In this document: piece after piece, positions 26,777 through 35,006 of the stretch
How positions within the stretch are numbered: position 1 is the first letter of the stretch
Layout: each line of letters starts with the position of its first letter
From: Lentisphaerota bacterium
GTDB lineage: Bacteria > Verrucomicrobiota > Lentisphaeria > Victivallales > Victivallaceae
Reading direction: 5' to 3'
DNA length: 64,000 nucleotides
Assembly (NCBI GenBank): GCA_015061775.1
Contig: SUVY01000004.1
Location: 16,488-80,487, forward strand
Position numbers and translations under genes: made by a program
Notes under the pieces: generated by a model
What the model was told of the DNA's origin: nothing
What the model saw: only the letters and a program-made list of their open reading frames with translations
Databases searched by the model: none

Positions 26777-26850
26777 AATATACATGAAGTGAAACATTGA
26801 TAAAATAGCATTTTTGTCGCAAAAATATAATTTTTGACGCAAAATATAAA
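26777..26850 (-). promoter_or_regulatory. Candidate activator-dependent promoter of the GH42-like unit
   Basis: TTTTTG-N-CGCAAAA occurs at 26811 and again at 26831, an exact 20-bp period. On the minus strand the repeats end 5 bp before a weak -35 (26800-26805), which is 17 bp from TATATT (26777-26782). This is the layout expected for an AraC-type activator touching RNA polymerase. The rest of the 26729-27055 gap holds only a terminator at 26940. Confidence 0.5.
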
Positions 26851-26939
26851 TATTTCAGCTCTTTTTCCGATTCAGAAGAGTAACAGCTGAAAAAATCCAG
26901 GACAGCAGGTGTAATCAACACGAAAAAATCACATAAAAA

Positions 26940-26968
26940 AACTGTAACAAACACCCATTGTTACAGTT
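26940..26968 (-). terminator. Intrinsic terminator of the hexuronate/AAA unit
   Basis: Perfect 11-bp stem (AACTGTAACAA with TTGTTACAGTT, 7-nt loop) followed on the minus strand by a T-run. It lies 88 bp beyond the AAA ATPase stop at 27056. Confidence 0.85.
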
Positions 26969-27055
26969 GAAAACAAACTTCACGGCGGCAGGAAAACTCT
27001 CGCGCTTTCCCATGTACGCTATAATACTGTTACTTTACAGAAATTGGAGGGAAAG

Positions 27056-28345
27056 TCAAAGATTTTTGAGCTTTTCGTTGCGGAGACGGTTGATGTACTC
27101 TTCTCCGTAAAGGTCTCTCATCAGGTTTATATTGAACTCGTAGAACAGTTCGGCGTCCGGACGGGTGACCATCTCGCCCATCGACATTTCCACCATAGTG
27201 CGGCGTTTATTTTTGTCCTGCATATAAATCTGCAAATAACGCATAAGTGTCCGGGGGGAGAGCTCTGTGAATTTCTTCTGACCGAACTCCTCGGTATAGT
27301 CGGCTCCTATCAGAGAAATCAATTGCGGAAGCGGTCTCTTCAAACCGAAATCAAGCAGGAAATCTTCAATCATTTCCGTACAACGCACCTCATCGAATAC
27401 AGGATAACTCACTTTGCGGCCGCGTGAAAGTATCCCTGCCGGAAATTCATAGTTTGAAGAGAGCACAGGCATCACATTGTCCGGCATGGAAAAAACTCCT
27501 CCGACATGTGTACGGAAACTGTACCAATCCGCCTGAGACGGGTCTATATCATCAAAAAAGATTATAAATTTATGGTCTTTGCGGCCGGCTATCTTTGATA
27601 CAAGATCTATCCATCTTCCATTCAAATCCTCGGGATCAGGCAATATCACCACCGACCCCGGAATATTCAGCGCATGAGACAATGTCATGCTGGTTTTTCC
27701 ATATCCGGGAAGACTGTATATCAATAACGGAACATTGCTCCTTGAGGTCGCAAAATCCCTGAAGTGATCGCTGAAAATATGGCGTACTCCGGCAAAACCG
27801 AAAAACTTTTTGACCGGTTTGACTGCATCGGGTTTTACAGGATGCAAAGTTCCATTATACCAGCGGAAAACCCGGTTTCCGGCAAATGGATCGGAGTCAA
27901 GCAGAACTTTTGCCATAGCCTTGCAATCAGGAGTGCGAAGCCGCTCGATGAGCTTTTCTGCGGCTCCGGGAACGACTGAACTCTGCGCGGCAGCTCCGGC
28001 AAATGCCGCAGCCAGCGCGTTGAACAACTCGCAGGCAGCTGAAACAAGGAACTCTGCCCGCGCAGAAAGAGTCTCTGAGGACAACTCAGCAGGAAGAACT
28101 CCGAATTTTACGACCGCATCGAAAATTTCTCCGCGAAGGCGGCTGTAAAAGCTTTCTCCCGGAAACTCGCGCTCCATCGCATTGAGCAGCACAGCACAGC
28201 GCACCGGATCTTTTTCGTCCCTGCTCAGACAGGAAAGAAACTCAAAAAAACGGTCATCAGGATATCCTGTGCCTCCGTTTTTATCCGGACAGGCAAAAAA
28301 GATATCCAAAAGTTCTTTGAATGACTTTCCAGCGCAGGGACTCAT
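27056..28345 (-). CDS. AAA-type ATPase, DUF815 family
   Basis: 429 residues. SLPGYGKTS (211-219) is the Walker A loop and KFIIFFDDID (259-268) the Walker B; the following DWYSFRTHVGG and VLSSNYEFP segments match DUF815, whose usual text is FCDDLSFE and YATSNRRHL. The N-terminal 190 residues are helical and variable, as in the family. Biochemical role of DUF815 proteins is not established. It begins 14 bp after the uxaA stop, so it is transcribed with the hexuronate genes, though it may be an unrelated passenger. Ends in a strong terminator. Confidence 0.85.
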   Translation of the reverse strand: MSPCAGKSFKELLDIFFACPDKNGGTGYPDDRFFEFLSCLSRDEKDPVRCAVLLNAMEREFPGESFYSRLRGEIFDAVVKFGVLPAELSSETLSARAEFLVSAACELFNALAAAFAGAAAQSSVVPGAAEKLIERLRTPDCKAMAKVLLDSDPFAGNRVFRWYNGTLHPVKPDAVKPVKKFFGFAGVRHIFSDHFRDFATSRSNVPLLIYSLPGYGKTSMTLSHALNIPGSVVILPDPEDLNGRWIDLVSKIAGRKDHKFIIFFDDIDPSQADWYSFRTHVGGVFSMPDNVMPVLSSNYEFPAGILSRGRKVSYPVFDEVRCTEMIEDFLLDFGLKRPLPQLISLIGADYTEEFGQKKFTELSPRTLMRYLQIYMQDKNKRRTMVEMSMGEMVTRPDAELFYEFNINLMRDLYGEEYINRLRNEKLKNL

Positions 28346-28359
28346 GTTTCACCTCAAAC

Positions 28360-29847
28360 TTAAAGCGTGACACCGTCTTTGAAAATGGCGATCTCGCGGT
28401 ATCCGTTTGCCTCACCGACCGTCTCTTTGCCGCTTGCGACATCGATTATCATCTGCATGAGGTCATCGGTAGCCTTTTCCATTGAAGTACCTTCGACCAA
28501 TACTCCGGCATTGAAGTCTATCCAGTTGCGCTTGAAAGAAGCAAGTGCAGAGTTGGTGGCAAGCTTCATGGTCGGCGCAGGAGCTCCGAGCGGAGTTCCC
28601 CTGCCAGTGGTGAAGAGGATTATATGAGCTCCGGCAGCGGTGAGAGCAGTTACTGCGACCATATCGTTTCCGGGGCCTGCCATGAGATTGAGACCTTTTT
28701 TGCTCAAGCGGTCGGTGTATTTGAGGACATCGACGACTTTGGAAGCTCCGCCCTTCTGAGTGCAGCCGAGAGATTTTTCCTCGAGAGTGGAAATTCCGCC
28801 GGCTTTGTTGCCCGGGCTGGGGTTCTCATAGACCACCTGATTGTGGCTGATGAAATAATCCTTGAAGCCGTTGACCATATCGACGCAGTCATCGAAAATC
28901 TTTTCGTTTTCGCAGCGCGCCATAAGCAGGGTCTCTGCTCCGAACATCTCGGGAACCTCGGTCAGAACGGAAGTTCCTCCGTAGGAGATGATACGGTCGC
29001 TGAAAGAGCCAACGAGCGGATTGGCAGTAATTCCGGAAAGACCGTCAGAACCGCCGCACTTGAGACCTACGCGGAGCTCTGATACCGGAATACTCTCGCG
29101 TTTGAATGTTGCGGCGTATGCCTCAAGTTCTCCGAGAAGCTCAAGGCCGCGGGATATCTCATCCTCTTCCTGCTGAACCACCATGAAGCGGACTTTATTC
29201 TGATCTATATCTCCGATCTCCTTTTTGAAGTCATCGAGAGTATTGTTTTCGCATCCGAGCGCGACGACCAGAACTCCGGCGGCGTTGGGATGATGCACAA
29301 GATTGGCGAGGATGGCACGGGTAGTAGCGTGGTCATCTCCCATCTGGCTGCAGCCGTAAGGATGGGTGAAGGCATAAGCTCCGCTGACTCCTTCGGCAGT
29401 CACAGAAAAACGTTTCGCAAGCAGTTCGGCAGTCTTATTGACACATCCCACGGTCGGAATGATCCAGAGCTCGTTGCGGATACCTACATCTCCGTTGGGA
29501 CGGCGGTATCCCATAAACTCGGGAACAGGTGCAAGCTGTTTTTCAGCAGGGATCTCGGGAGTATAGCTGTACTCGATCACTCCGGAAAGGTTTGTTTTGA
29601 TATTGCGGGTGTGCACCCACTCTCCCGGAGCGATATCTGCAGTAGCGTGTCCGATGGGAGCTCCATACTTGATGACATTATCGTTTGCAGCTATATTGCA
29701 GATGGCAAATTTGTGACCGCGGGCGATGTCCTCTTTGAGCGTGATGGCTTTGCCGTCAACTTCGGCAGTAAAACCGTACTCAAGATCAGTAAGCGCAACC
29801 GCAACATTATCCAGCGGATTTATTTTGAGATAACGCATTTCATCCAT
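28360..29847 (-). CDS. uxaA: Altronate dehydratase
   Basis: 495 residues, normal length. N-terminal SAF domain (1-100: INPLDNVAVALTDL) and the C-terminal UxaA domain with GYRRPNGDVGIRNELWIIPTVGCVN, HPYGCSQMGDDH, GLKCGGSDGLSG and a late FTTGRGTPLG. It dehydrates D-altronate to 2-keto-3-deoxygluconate with a divalent metal. Next to tagaturonate reductase it completes the middle of the galacturonate pathway. GAGGAA precedes the ATG. No uxaC, kdgK or eda gene is in the window. Confidence 0.95.
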   Translation of the reverse strand: MDEMRYLKINPLDNVAVALTDLEYGFTAEVDGKAITLKEDIARGHKFAICNIAANDNVIKYGAPIGHATADIAPGEWVHTRNIKTNLSGVIEYSYTPEIPAEKQLAPVPEFMGYRRPNGDVGIRNELWIIPTVGCVNKTAELLAKRFSVTAEGVSGAYAFTHPYGCSQMGDDHATTRAILANLVHHPNAAGVLVVALGCENNTLDDFKKEIGDIDQNKVRFMVVQQEEDEISRGLELLGELEAYAATFKRESIPVSELRVGLKCGGSDGLSGITANPLVGSFSDRIISYGGTSVLTEVPEMFGAETLLMARCENEKIFDDCVDMVNGFKDYFISHNQVVYENPSPGNKAGGISTLEEKSLGCTQKGGASKVVDVLKYTDRLSKKGLNLMAGPGNDMVAVTALTAAGAHIILFTTGRGTPLGAPAPTMKLATNSALASFKRNWIDFNAGVLVEGTSMEKATDDLMQMIIDVASGKETVGEANGYREIAIFKDGVTL

Positions 29848-29868
29848 GACAAGTGTTCCTCGAAAATC

Positions 29869-31389
29869 TTATTTGACCAGCGCGGTGACAGTCTCTCTGA
29901 CTCCGAGAGTCAGGATGCTCTGGAGACGGGAAGTGACCATATCGACCATTCCGGGCAGAAGAGTGAGATCCTCGCCCCAGAGAGCCTCGTTGGCAAGAAT
30001 AGTTCCGACCAGCACGCGCAGATCGTGGTTGTGGTGGAACGCGTGCCAGCGTTTCTCGAAGAACACCAGTTCGTCGATTCCGTCTTTGATGGAGTAGGAT
30101 TTGCCGTTGCGGGTTCCGCGCAGCTCAGGCTCATTGGAACCGACTCCGTGATAGAAGGCAATGAGCGCGGCAAGGCTGTATGTGAGCATGGGCGGAAGTG
30201 CCTCTTTGGCAGCAAGGTAATCTTTGATGCTGGGCAGAACACGGACTTTCCACTTCGACACGGAGTTGAGTGAAATAGAAAGCAGCTCGTGGCGGATAAA
30301 CGGGTTGCGGAAGCGGTCGAGGATGCTCAGGGCAAACTCTTTGTTTGACTGGTACTCTCCGGGAACCTGCGGAAGGATCTCATCAAGCAGGATCTTTTCC
30401 ACAAATTTAGCGAAAAGATCGTCATTCATCATTTCTCCGACAGTATCGATTCCGGCGAGATAGGCTCCGAGAACGCTCGAAGTGTGCGCTCCGTTGAGCA
30501 TACGCACCTTACGGGTGCGGTAAGGAGTCATATCATCAGTCCAGACAACGTTGAGTCCGAGCTTGTGGAAGGGAAGTTCTTCAGCGATCTCGTTGGCTCC
30601 CTCAAGGACCCAGAGGTGGAAGAGTTCGGTGGTATCAAGAAGCTGATCGTTATATCCCAGCTCTCCGCAGATCTCCTCGGCGTTGTCGCGGGGATATCCG
30701 GGAACGATACGATCGACCAGAGTATTGACAAAGGTACATGAACTTTCAACCCAATCGAGGAAGTCATTGCGGAGCTCCCATTGACGCGCCAGCTTAAATA
30801 CGATTTTCTTGAGCTGGGAGGCGTTGCGGTCGATCAATTCGCAGCAGATGATGACCATTCCCTTGTCCTGAGCTCCGTTGAAGTGCTTGAAACGCTCGTA
30901 GAGGAATGCGCAGACCTTCGCCGGAAAACTCGCCGGGCACTCGGTACGCGGACGGGGCTCGTCAACATAGACGATTCCGGCTTCGGTAGTATTGCTGATC
31001 ATGAAACGCATCTCGGGGTTGCGGGCGCACTCCATAAGAGCATCGTACTGGCTGTAAGGATCGATTCCGCGGCTGATACAGGTGACGATCTCGCGGTTAT
31101 CCTGCTCCTTGCCCTCGGATATTCCGCGCATCAGGAGGGTATAGAGTCCATCCTGATCGTTTATGAGTTTGGCAAGACCGACTTTGATCGGCTGGGCAAC
31201 AACGACTTTGCCGTTAAAGAGACCGTTTGCATTAAGACGGTTGACCATCCAGGTCACAAATCCGCGGAGAAAATTGCCTTCTCCAAACTGGATTATACGC
31301 TCAGGCATATCATTATTCTGGCTTCCAACGGTGATCTTTTCTGCGAGCTCGGGATGAGCTGCGAGAAATTTGCGGTTCAACTTTTCCAT
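29869..31389 (-). CDS. uxaB: Tagaturonate reductase (altronate oxidoreductase)
   Basis: 506 residues. RIIQFGEGNFLRGF opens the NAD-binding domain of the polyol-specific long-chain dehydrogenase family; RTRKVRMLNGAHTS contains the catalytic Lys and Asn region, and FIRHELLSISLNSVSKW is typical of UxaB rather than mannitol dehydrogenase. It reduces D-tagaturonate to D-altronate with NADH. AGGAG precedes the ATG. It is 22 bp upstream of uxaA. Its leader carries an 18-nt element also found before the adjacent symporter. Confidence 0.94.
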   Translation of the reverse strand: MEKLNRKFLAAHPELAEKITVGSQNNDMPERIIQFGEGNFLRGFVTWMVNRLNANGLFNGKVVVAQPIKVGLAKLINDQDGLYTLLMRGISEGKEQDNREIVTCISRGIDPYSQYDALMECARNPEMRFMISNTTEAGIVYVDEPRPRTECPASFPAKVCAFLYERFKHFNGAQDKGMVIICCELIDRNASQLKKIVFKLARQWELRNDFLDWVESSCTFVNTLVDRIVPGYPRDNAEEICGELGYNDQLLDTTELFHLWVLEGANEIAEELPFHKLGLNVVWTDDMTPYRTRKVRMLNGAHTSSVLGAYLAGIDTVGEMMNDDLFAKFVEKILLDEILPQVPGEYQSNKEFALSILDRFRNPFIRHELLSISLNSVSKWKVRVLPSIKDYLAAKEALPPMLTYSLAALIAFYHGVGSNEPELRGTRNGKSYSIKDGIDELVFFEKRWHAFHHNHDLRVLVGTILANEALWGEDLTLLPGMVDMVTSRLQSILTLGVRETVTALVK

Positions 31390-31441
31390 GATTTACTCCT
31401 GTTATATAATTTTTGTATTTACTGTTTTGGTATTTCCGTTC

Positions 31442-31459
31442 ATATAATATACTCTGTAT
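31442..31459 (-). promoter_or_regulatory. Shared promoter element before uxaB
   Basis: These 18 nt are identical to 33910-33927 before the uronate-locus symporter. On the minus strand the element reads ATACAGAG followed by TATATTATAT, so it covers a -10 and its upstream flank. No good -35 is present, so an activator may be needed. Confidence 0.5.
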
Positions 31460-31515
31460 CTTAAAATTATTCCACTTTTAATAAGAAAAAAAGAGCAATA
31501 TTATCACAAAAAAAA

Positions 31516-31539
31516 CGGCTCCGCCGCAATGGGGAGCCG
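31516..31539 (-). terminator. Intrinsic terminator of the uronate-locus symporter
   Basis: CGGCTCC (31516-31522) pairs with GGAGCCG (31533-31539). A's at 31508-31515 give a T-run on the minus strand, about 18 bp past the symporter stop; a T-run on the plus side also exists. Confidence 0.8.
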
Positions 31540-31556
31540 CTTTTTCAAAAATTTCT

Positions 31557-33863
31557 TTATTTGTCTTTGTTGACGACACCGTTGTCATTTTCGTCCAGTG
31601 CCTCACGGTTGGCAAGATCGACAAACAGACGCTTGAGATCGATCATACCTCCGATAAGGAACCAGACTGAGCTTATAGCCGCAACGATACCGGGAATGAT
31701 CAAGCTGGTGATGAGGAAGTACCTGTTCCACCAGTAGGGTTTCCACGGGCTGAAATTGTTCCAGAGGATGACCAGGAGGAAGGTGAAGATGAACCGGTAG
31801 ACGAAGGAGTAGCCGAACACGCTGTACGCGATGATACGGTCACCCTTGGTGTACTCGGGAGTAATTCCAATCAGACGTGAGAAAATGCTGCGTTTGACAG
31901 CCGGCGGCTTGATGGATTTTTCATCAGCATACTCGCCGCGGTGAAGCATTTTGTCCAGGTTGAACGGCTTGCGGCAGGTGAGCAGCGAGACGACCCAGTA
32001 CATAGTGAGACTGCAAATCATGGCGATAAAGAAGATCTCTTTGGAGTTGATCGGGAACTTGATAGCATCCATCTTCCAGACCACCCACGGGTTGAGCGGG
32101 CTGGAGACGGTCTCAAGGAACCATCCGATGGAGTTGATCCATCCTTTGCTGTCAAGCCACGGATAGATAACTCCAGCCCAGTTGCGCTGGACAGCAATGC
32201 TGCCGACGGTGATAAATGTACCGGTGAAGAGTGAAGCAAAAGCTCCGGCGGAAGTTCCTCTGCGGCTGTAAAGTCCGAAGATCATAACGGGGCCTGCGCC
32301 GCCCATCCAGATACTGGTGGTGATGGTCATAAAGAGGTCGATGTAGTCGAGCTGCGACATAAAGAAGCTGCCGCAGAAGAAGAATACTCCGACAAAAAGC
32401 GCAACCATTCTTACCATGTTGATGTGCTCTTTGGAAGAGAGTTTTCTCTTGATGAATGGCAGAACAACGTCCTGAGCAAGAGTGAGCGATGAGCTGAAGA
32501 TTCGGGAGTCGTCAGTCGAAATCATCATGACGACCAGGAGCAGCACGAACAGACCGAGCAGTCCGGTCGGGAAGAGTTCGCTGCTGGATATGGCGAGCTG
32601 CATCTGATGGAAGAGCGTTCTGAACTCCTGGAATTTGGCGTTCGCCTTGGCAATAGCATCAGCCTCTGCCTCTTTGCGGGCATCTCCGGTAAGAGCGGGA
32701 TCGACCTTCTCGACACCGCGTGCACGCATTTCCATAAGAGCGGACTGGAGGTACGGAGTATCGAGGTTTTCCACCTGACTGAGCGGCTTATCTACACCAA
32801 TCCTGTGATTATGCGGTTTGATGTTTTTGGCGGCTTCAGTCATGCGGTCACGCAGCACTTTGTCTTCAATGATCTCGTCCGCAATACGGGCAGTAGCAGT
32901 AGTACGGATCTTGTCAGCCTTGCCGTTGAAGTCAACGTGGTTGAGAAGAGTGATGATCATACAAGCCATAAGCAGGTAGAAAATCGCGGAAAAACCGGTT
33001 CTCCAGGTTCCGAGGATACCTGCCATCTTCTGCTCATGCGGGTTGCGGGCGGCTGATGAGTTACCGGCTCCGAGCCAGTTCGCCTTATTGAGGATGGAGG
33101 AAAACACGGTCACGACCAGCGCAAACACGTTGAAGTCGCGCAGTCCCTGAACATCATACGGATTGAGGAAGCTCTCGCCTTTGACACGGTCGAGCATGAC
33201 AGGAGCGATCTGTTCGTTCCATGAAAATTCGGTAAGAACGAAGATAACGAACACCACGAGGGCGGGATAACAGATAAGTCCCTGGATGGTATCTGTGATA
33301 ACAAGAGCAAGCGTTCCACCCATCCAGATAATGCTTATTGCGAGGGTAAGAACAATCAAAATAACCAAACCGAAGGTGGAAACCTGCACTCCGAAGATGT
33401 CGATACGGTGAGGAATTCCGAGCATATAGATGAAGAAGCGCGCTGCAATGGCAGGGCAGATCATATTGGCGAGCATCTCGCTTGTGGTACGAAGTCCGGA
33501 AGCAAGAATGCGCAGCGCCTTGCAGTAACGTATTTCGAGGAACTGTCCGAGCGACATCGCGCGGGTCTCGCGGAAACGATAGGTACAGTATCCGACAAGG
33601 GCAAACATCATACTCATCGGAAGTATGATGTTCGACCAGAAGAACATCGCAAATCCGGTCTTGTAGTGAAGCTCTACATAAGAGACCAGCGTGATTACCG
33701 CAAGTCCGTTTGCAACATCAGCCACGCTCAACACATAGCGTCCGCAGATACGGCCTGCGACAAGATAATCAGACACTCCGCGGACGTAACGTCCTGCCTT
33801 CCATCCCATGAACAACACCAGCGAAACCGGTATGATCACGATCAACCAATCAATCAATGACAT
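31557..33863 (-). CDS. Sodium:solute symporter (SSS family), probable hexuronate importer
   Basis: 768 residues, a long-form SSS member closely similar along its length to the one at 18854-21091: VADVANGLAVITLV, WLGAGNSSAARNPHEQKMAG, ISTDDSRIFSSSLT. A soluble insertion of about 120 residues (from NHVDFNGKADK to the QLAISSSELF helix) is rich in Ala, Lys and Glu. Membrane protein; Na+-driven uptake of a hexuronate or aldonate is inferred from the uxaA-uxaB neighbours. GAAGGA lies before the ATG. Its own terminator separates it from uxaB, so the locus is several transcripts sharing a promoter element. Confidence 0.9.
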   Translation of the reverse strand: MSLIDWLIVIIPVSLVLFMGWKAGRYVRGVSDYLVAGRICGRYVLSVADVANGLAVITLVSYVELHYKTGFAMFFWSNIILPMSMMFALVGYCTYRFRETRAMSLGQFLEIRYCKALRILASGLRTTSEMLANMICPAIAARFFIYMLGIPHRIDIFGVQVSTFGLVILIVLTLAISIIWMGGTLALVITDTIQGLICYPALVVFVIFVLTEFSWNEQIAPVMLDRVKGESFLNPYDVQGLRDFNVFALVVTVFSSILNKANWLGAGNSSAARNPHEQKMAGILGTWRTGFSAIFYLLMACMIITLLNHVDFNGKADKIRTTATARIADEIIEDKVLRDRMTEAAKNIKPHNHRIGVDKPLSQVENLDTPYLQSALMEMRARGVEKVDPALTGDARKEAEADAIAKANAKFQEFRTLFHQMQLAISSSELFPTGLLGLFVLLLVVMMISTDDSRIFSSSLTLAQDVVLPFIKRKLSSKEHINMVRMVALFVGVFFFCGSFFMSQLDYIDLFMTITTSIWMGGAGPVMIFGLYSRRGTSAGAFASLFTGTFITVGSIAVQRNWAGVIYPWLDSKGWINSIGWFLETVSSPLNPWVVWKMDAIKFPINSKEIFFIAMICSLTMYWVVSLLTCRKPFNLDKMLHRGEYADEKSIKPPAVKRSIFSRLIGITPEYTKGDRIIAYSVFGYSFVYRFIFTFLLVILWNNFSPWKPYWWNRYFLITSLIIPGIVAAISSVWFLIGGMIDLKRLFVDLANREALDENDNGVVNKDK

Positions 33864-33909
33864 TCAACTTTGTCCTTCCCGTTATATTTTGTTTATATTC
33901 GGATTTCCT

Positions 33910-33927
33910 ATATAATATACTCTGTAT
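33910..33927 (-). promoter_or_regulatory. Shared promoter element before the symporter
   Basis: Same 18 nt as 31442-31459. On the minus strand TATATT has TTTGTA 17 bp upstream as a possible -35. Confidence 0.5.
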
Positions 33928-33944
33928 TTCCCAAAATACAAATC

Positions 33945-33970
33945 TCCATGCCGTCAAACAGCTGCATGGA
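33945..33970 (-). terminator. Weak hairpin after the dehydroquinase-like gene
   Basis: TCCATGC (33945-33951) pairs with GCATGGA (33964-33970); the trailing minus-strand sequence is only moderately T-rich. It lies 21 bp after the stop at 33991. Confidence 0.45.
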
Positions 33971-33990
33971 AGATGAAAAACTCCGTTCCA

Positions 33991-34767
33991 TCACAGATTT
34001 CTGATATCCCAATGCATATTGTCGAGCACTTTACGGTATGCAGTTATCGGAGGCTGTCCACCCATAATCTGATGGGCTCTGTACTCATGGATTCCGAAAA
34101 CGATCGCATTGCCGAGCTTCGCGCTGAGGAAACGATGCGGACGGCCGTATTTTCCGCTGCAAAGATGGACAAACGGAACATCGAGATTATCATGGCAATA
34201 CATCGTTGTCTGCATAGCCGCAGCAAGTTCCTCCGGAGTGTTGACGTGATGCACTACTTTGACGATGTCTGCACCGCGGTCGCGCTGGCGGCGGAAGTGG
34301 TCAAAAACCTGCTCGCAAGTGCGGAAAACCGGCATGTGAGAGGACATGATGACCTTTCTGCCCATGGAGTGTATCTCTTCGATAAGCTTCATTTGCTTTT
34401 TTATTGCCGCCTCCCCAAGAGCAAGCTCAAATTCGGAGGGCTCATAAAGGTCTCCCATAACGTCGATCACTTCGGCTCCGCACTCAGCTGCGAGCAGCAG
34501 ATACTTCTGGCGGGCATCGTCATCGGCTCCGAGGAATTTGTCGCTGCGGTAGCTTATGAACATGCATGGAAGCTGGGTGCAGTTGATCATCGCCTTGAAG
34601 TTTGCTTCAGTCCGCTCTTCGGGCGGCAGATATTTTATCTCTGCGGCAAGACCGTCCGCTCCATCAAACTCTGATGCGCGCATCTGGACCATGAAATCAT
34701 TTACGCTCTGCTCTGTCAGAAGTGCAGTCACCGCCGCTGACTGGCGGTTGAAAAAAGATGCCTTCAT
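33991..34767 (-). CDS. Type I 3-dehydroquinate dehydratase-like class I lyase
   Basis: 258 residues. By eye it follows the type I dehydroquinase barrel: AAEIKYL near residue 41, EVIDVMGD, SSHMPVFRT with the His equivalent to the catalytic base, GADIVKVV with the Schiff-base Lys, GRPHRFLSAKLG and a terminal GGQPPI loop. The Arg after the first Glu is Lys here, and the Glu normally found in the IDxE strand appears missing, so substrate may differ from dehydroquinate. It opens the hexuronate locus and has its own promoter, which suggests a sugar-acid lyase role. GAGGAAT precedes the ATG. Confidence 0.75.
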   Translation of the reverse strand: MKASFFNRQSAAVTALLTEQSVNDFMVQMRASEFDGADGLAAEIKYLPPEERTEANFKAMINCTQLPCMFISYRSDKFLGADDDARQKYLLLAAECGAEVIDVMGDLYEPSEFELALGEAAIKKQMKLIEEIHSMGRKVIMSSHMPVFRTCEQVFDHFRRQRDRGADIVKVVHHVNTPEELAAAMQTTMYCHDNLDVPFVHLCSGKYGRPHRFLSAKLGNAIVFGIHEYRAHQIMGGQPPITAYRKVLDNMHWDIRNL

Positions 34768-34852
34768 GTTATATTCCTCGATTTTCAGGATGACAATTAT
34801 TTCCCGCGCGCAAAAGCCGACTGCGGGAGTGAAACAAAAAAATCTCCGCTAA

Positions 34853-34881
34853 AATATACATCAGCACATTACAGATTGCAA
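34853..34881 (-). promoter_or_regulatory. Promoter for the dehydroquinase-like gene
   Basis: Minus strand TTGCAA (34876-34881), 17 bp, TATATT (34853-34858). Confidence 0.65.
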
Positions 34882-34913
34882 CCTCAAAAAAGTTTTTTTG
34901 CAAAAAAGCTGAT

Positions 34914-34942
34914 TTGATGCAGTTTTCTGCTTGCAATAATAT
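34914..34942 (+). promoter_or_regulatory. Promoter for the ABC exporter unit
   Basis: TTGATG (34914-34919), 17 bp, TAATAT (34937-34942). A start near 34949 excludes upstream in-frame starts and supports the ATG at 35007. Confidence 0.6.
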
Positions 34943-35006
34943 GTTTCCTGAGGTAAGTTTTATCAGTGACAGAAATCCAAACAAAATCTGCAAGGAGCTT
35001 CACAAC

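Noticed and set aside
26757..26954. 65-codon minus-strand frame in the gap upstream of the GH42-like gene
   Set aside because: It covers the direct repeats and promoter of that unit and overlaps the terminator; no ribosome site or domain.
29290..30273. Plus-strand frame spanning uxaA and uxaB
   Set aside because: Crosses two strongly supported genes on the other strand; no homology-like pattern.
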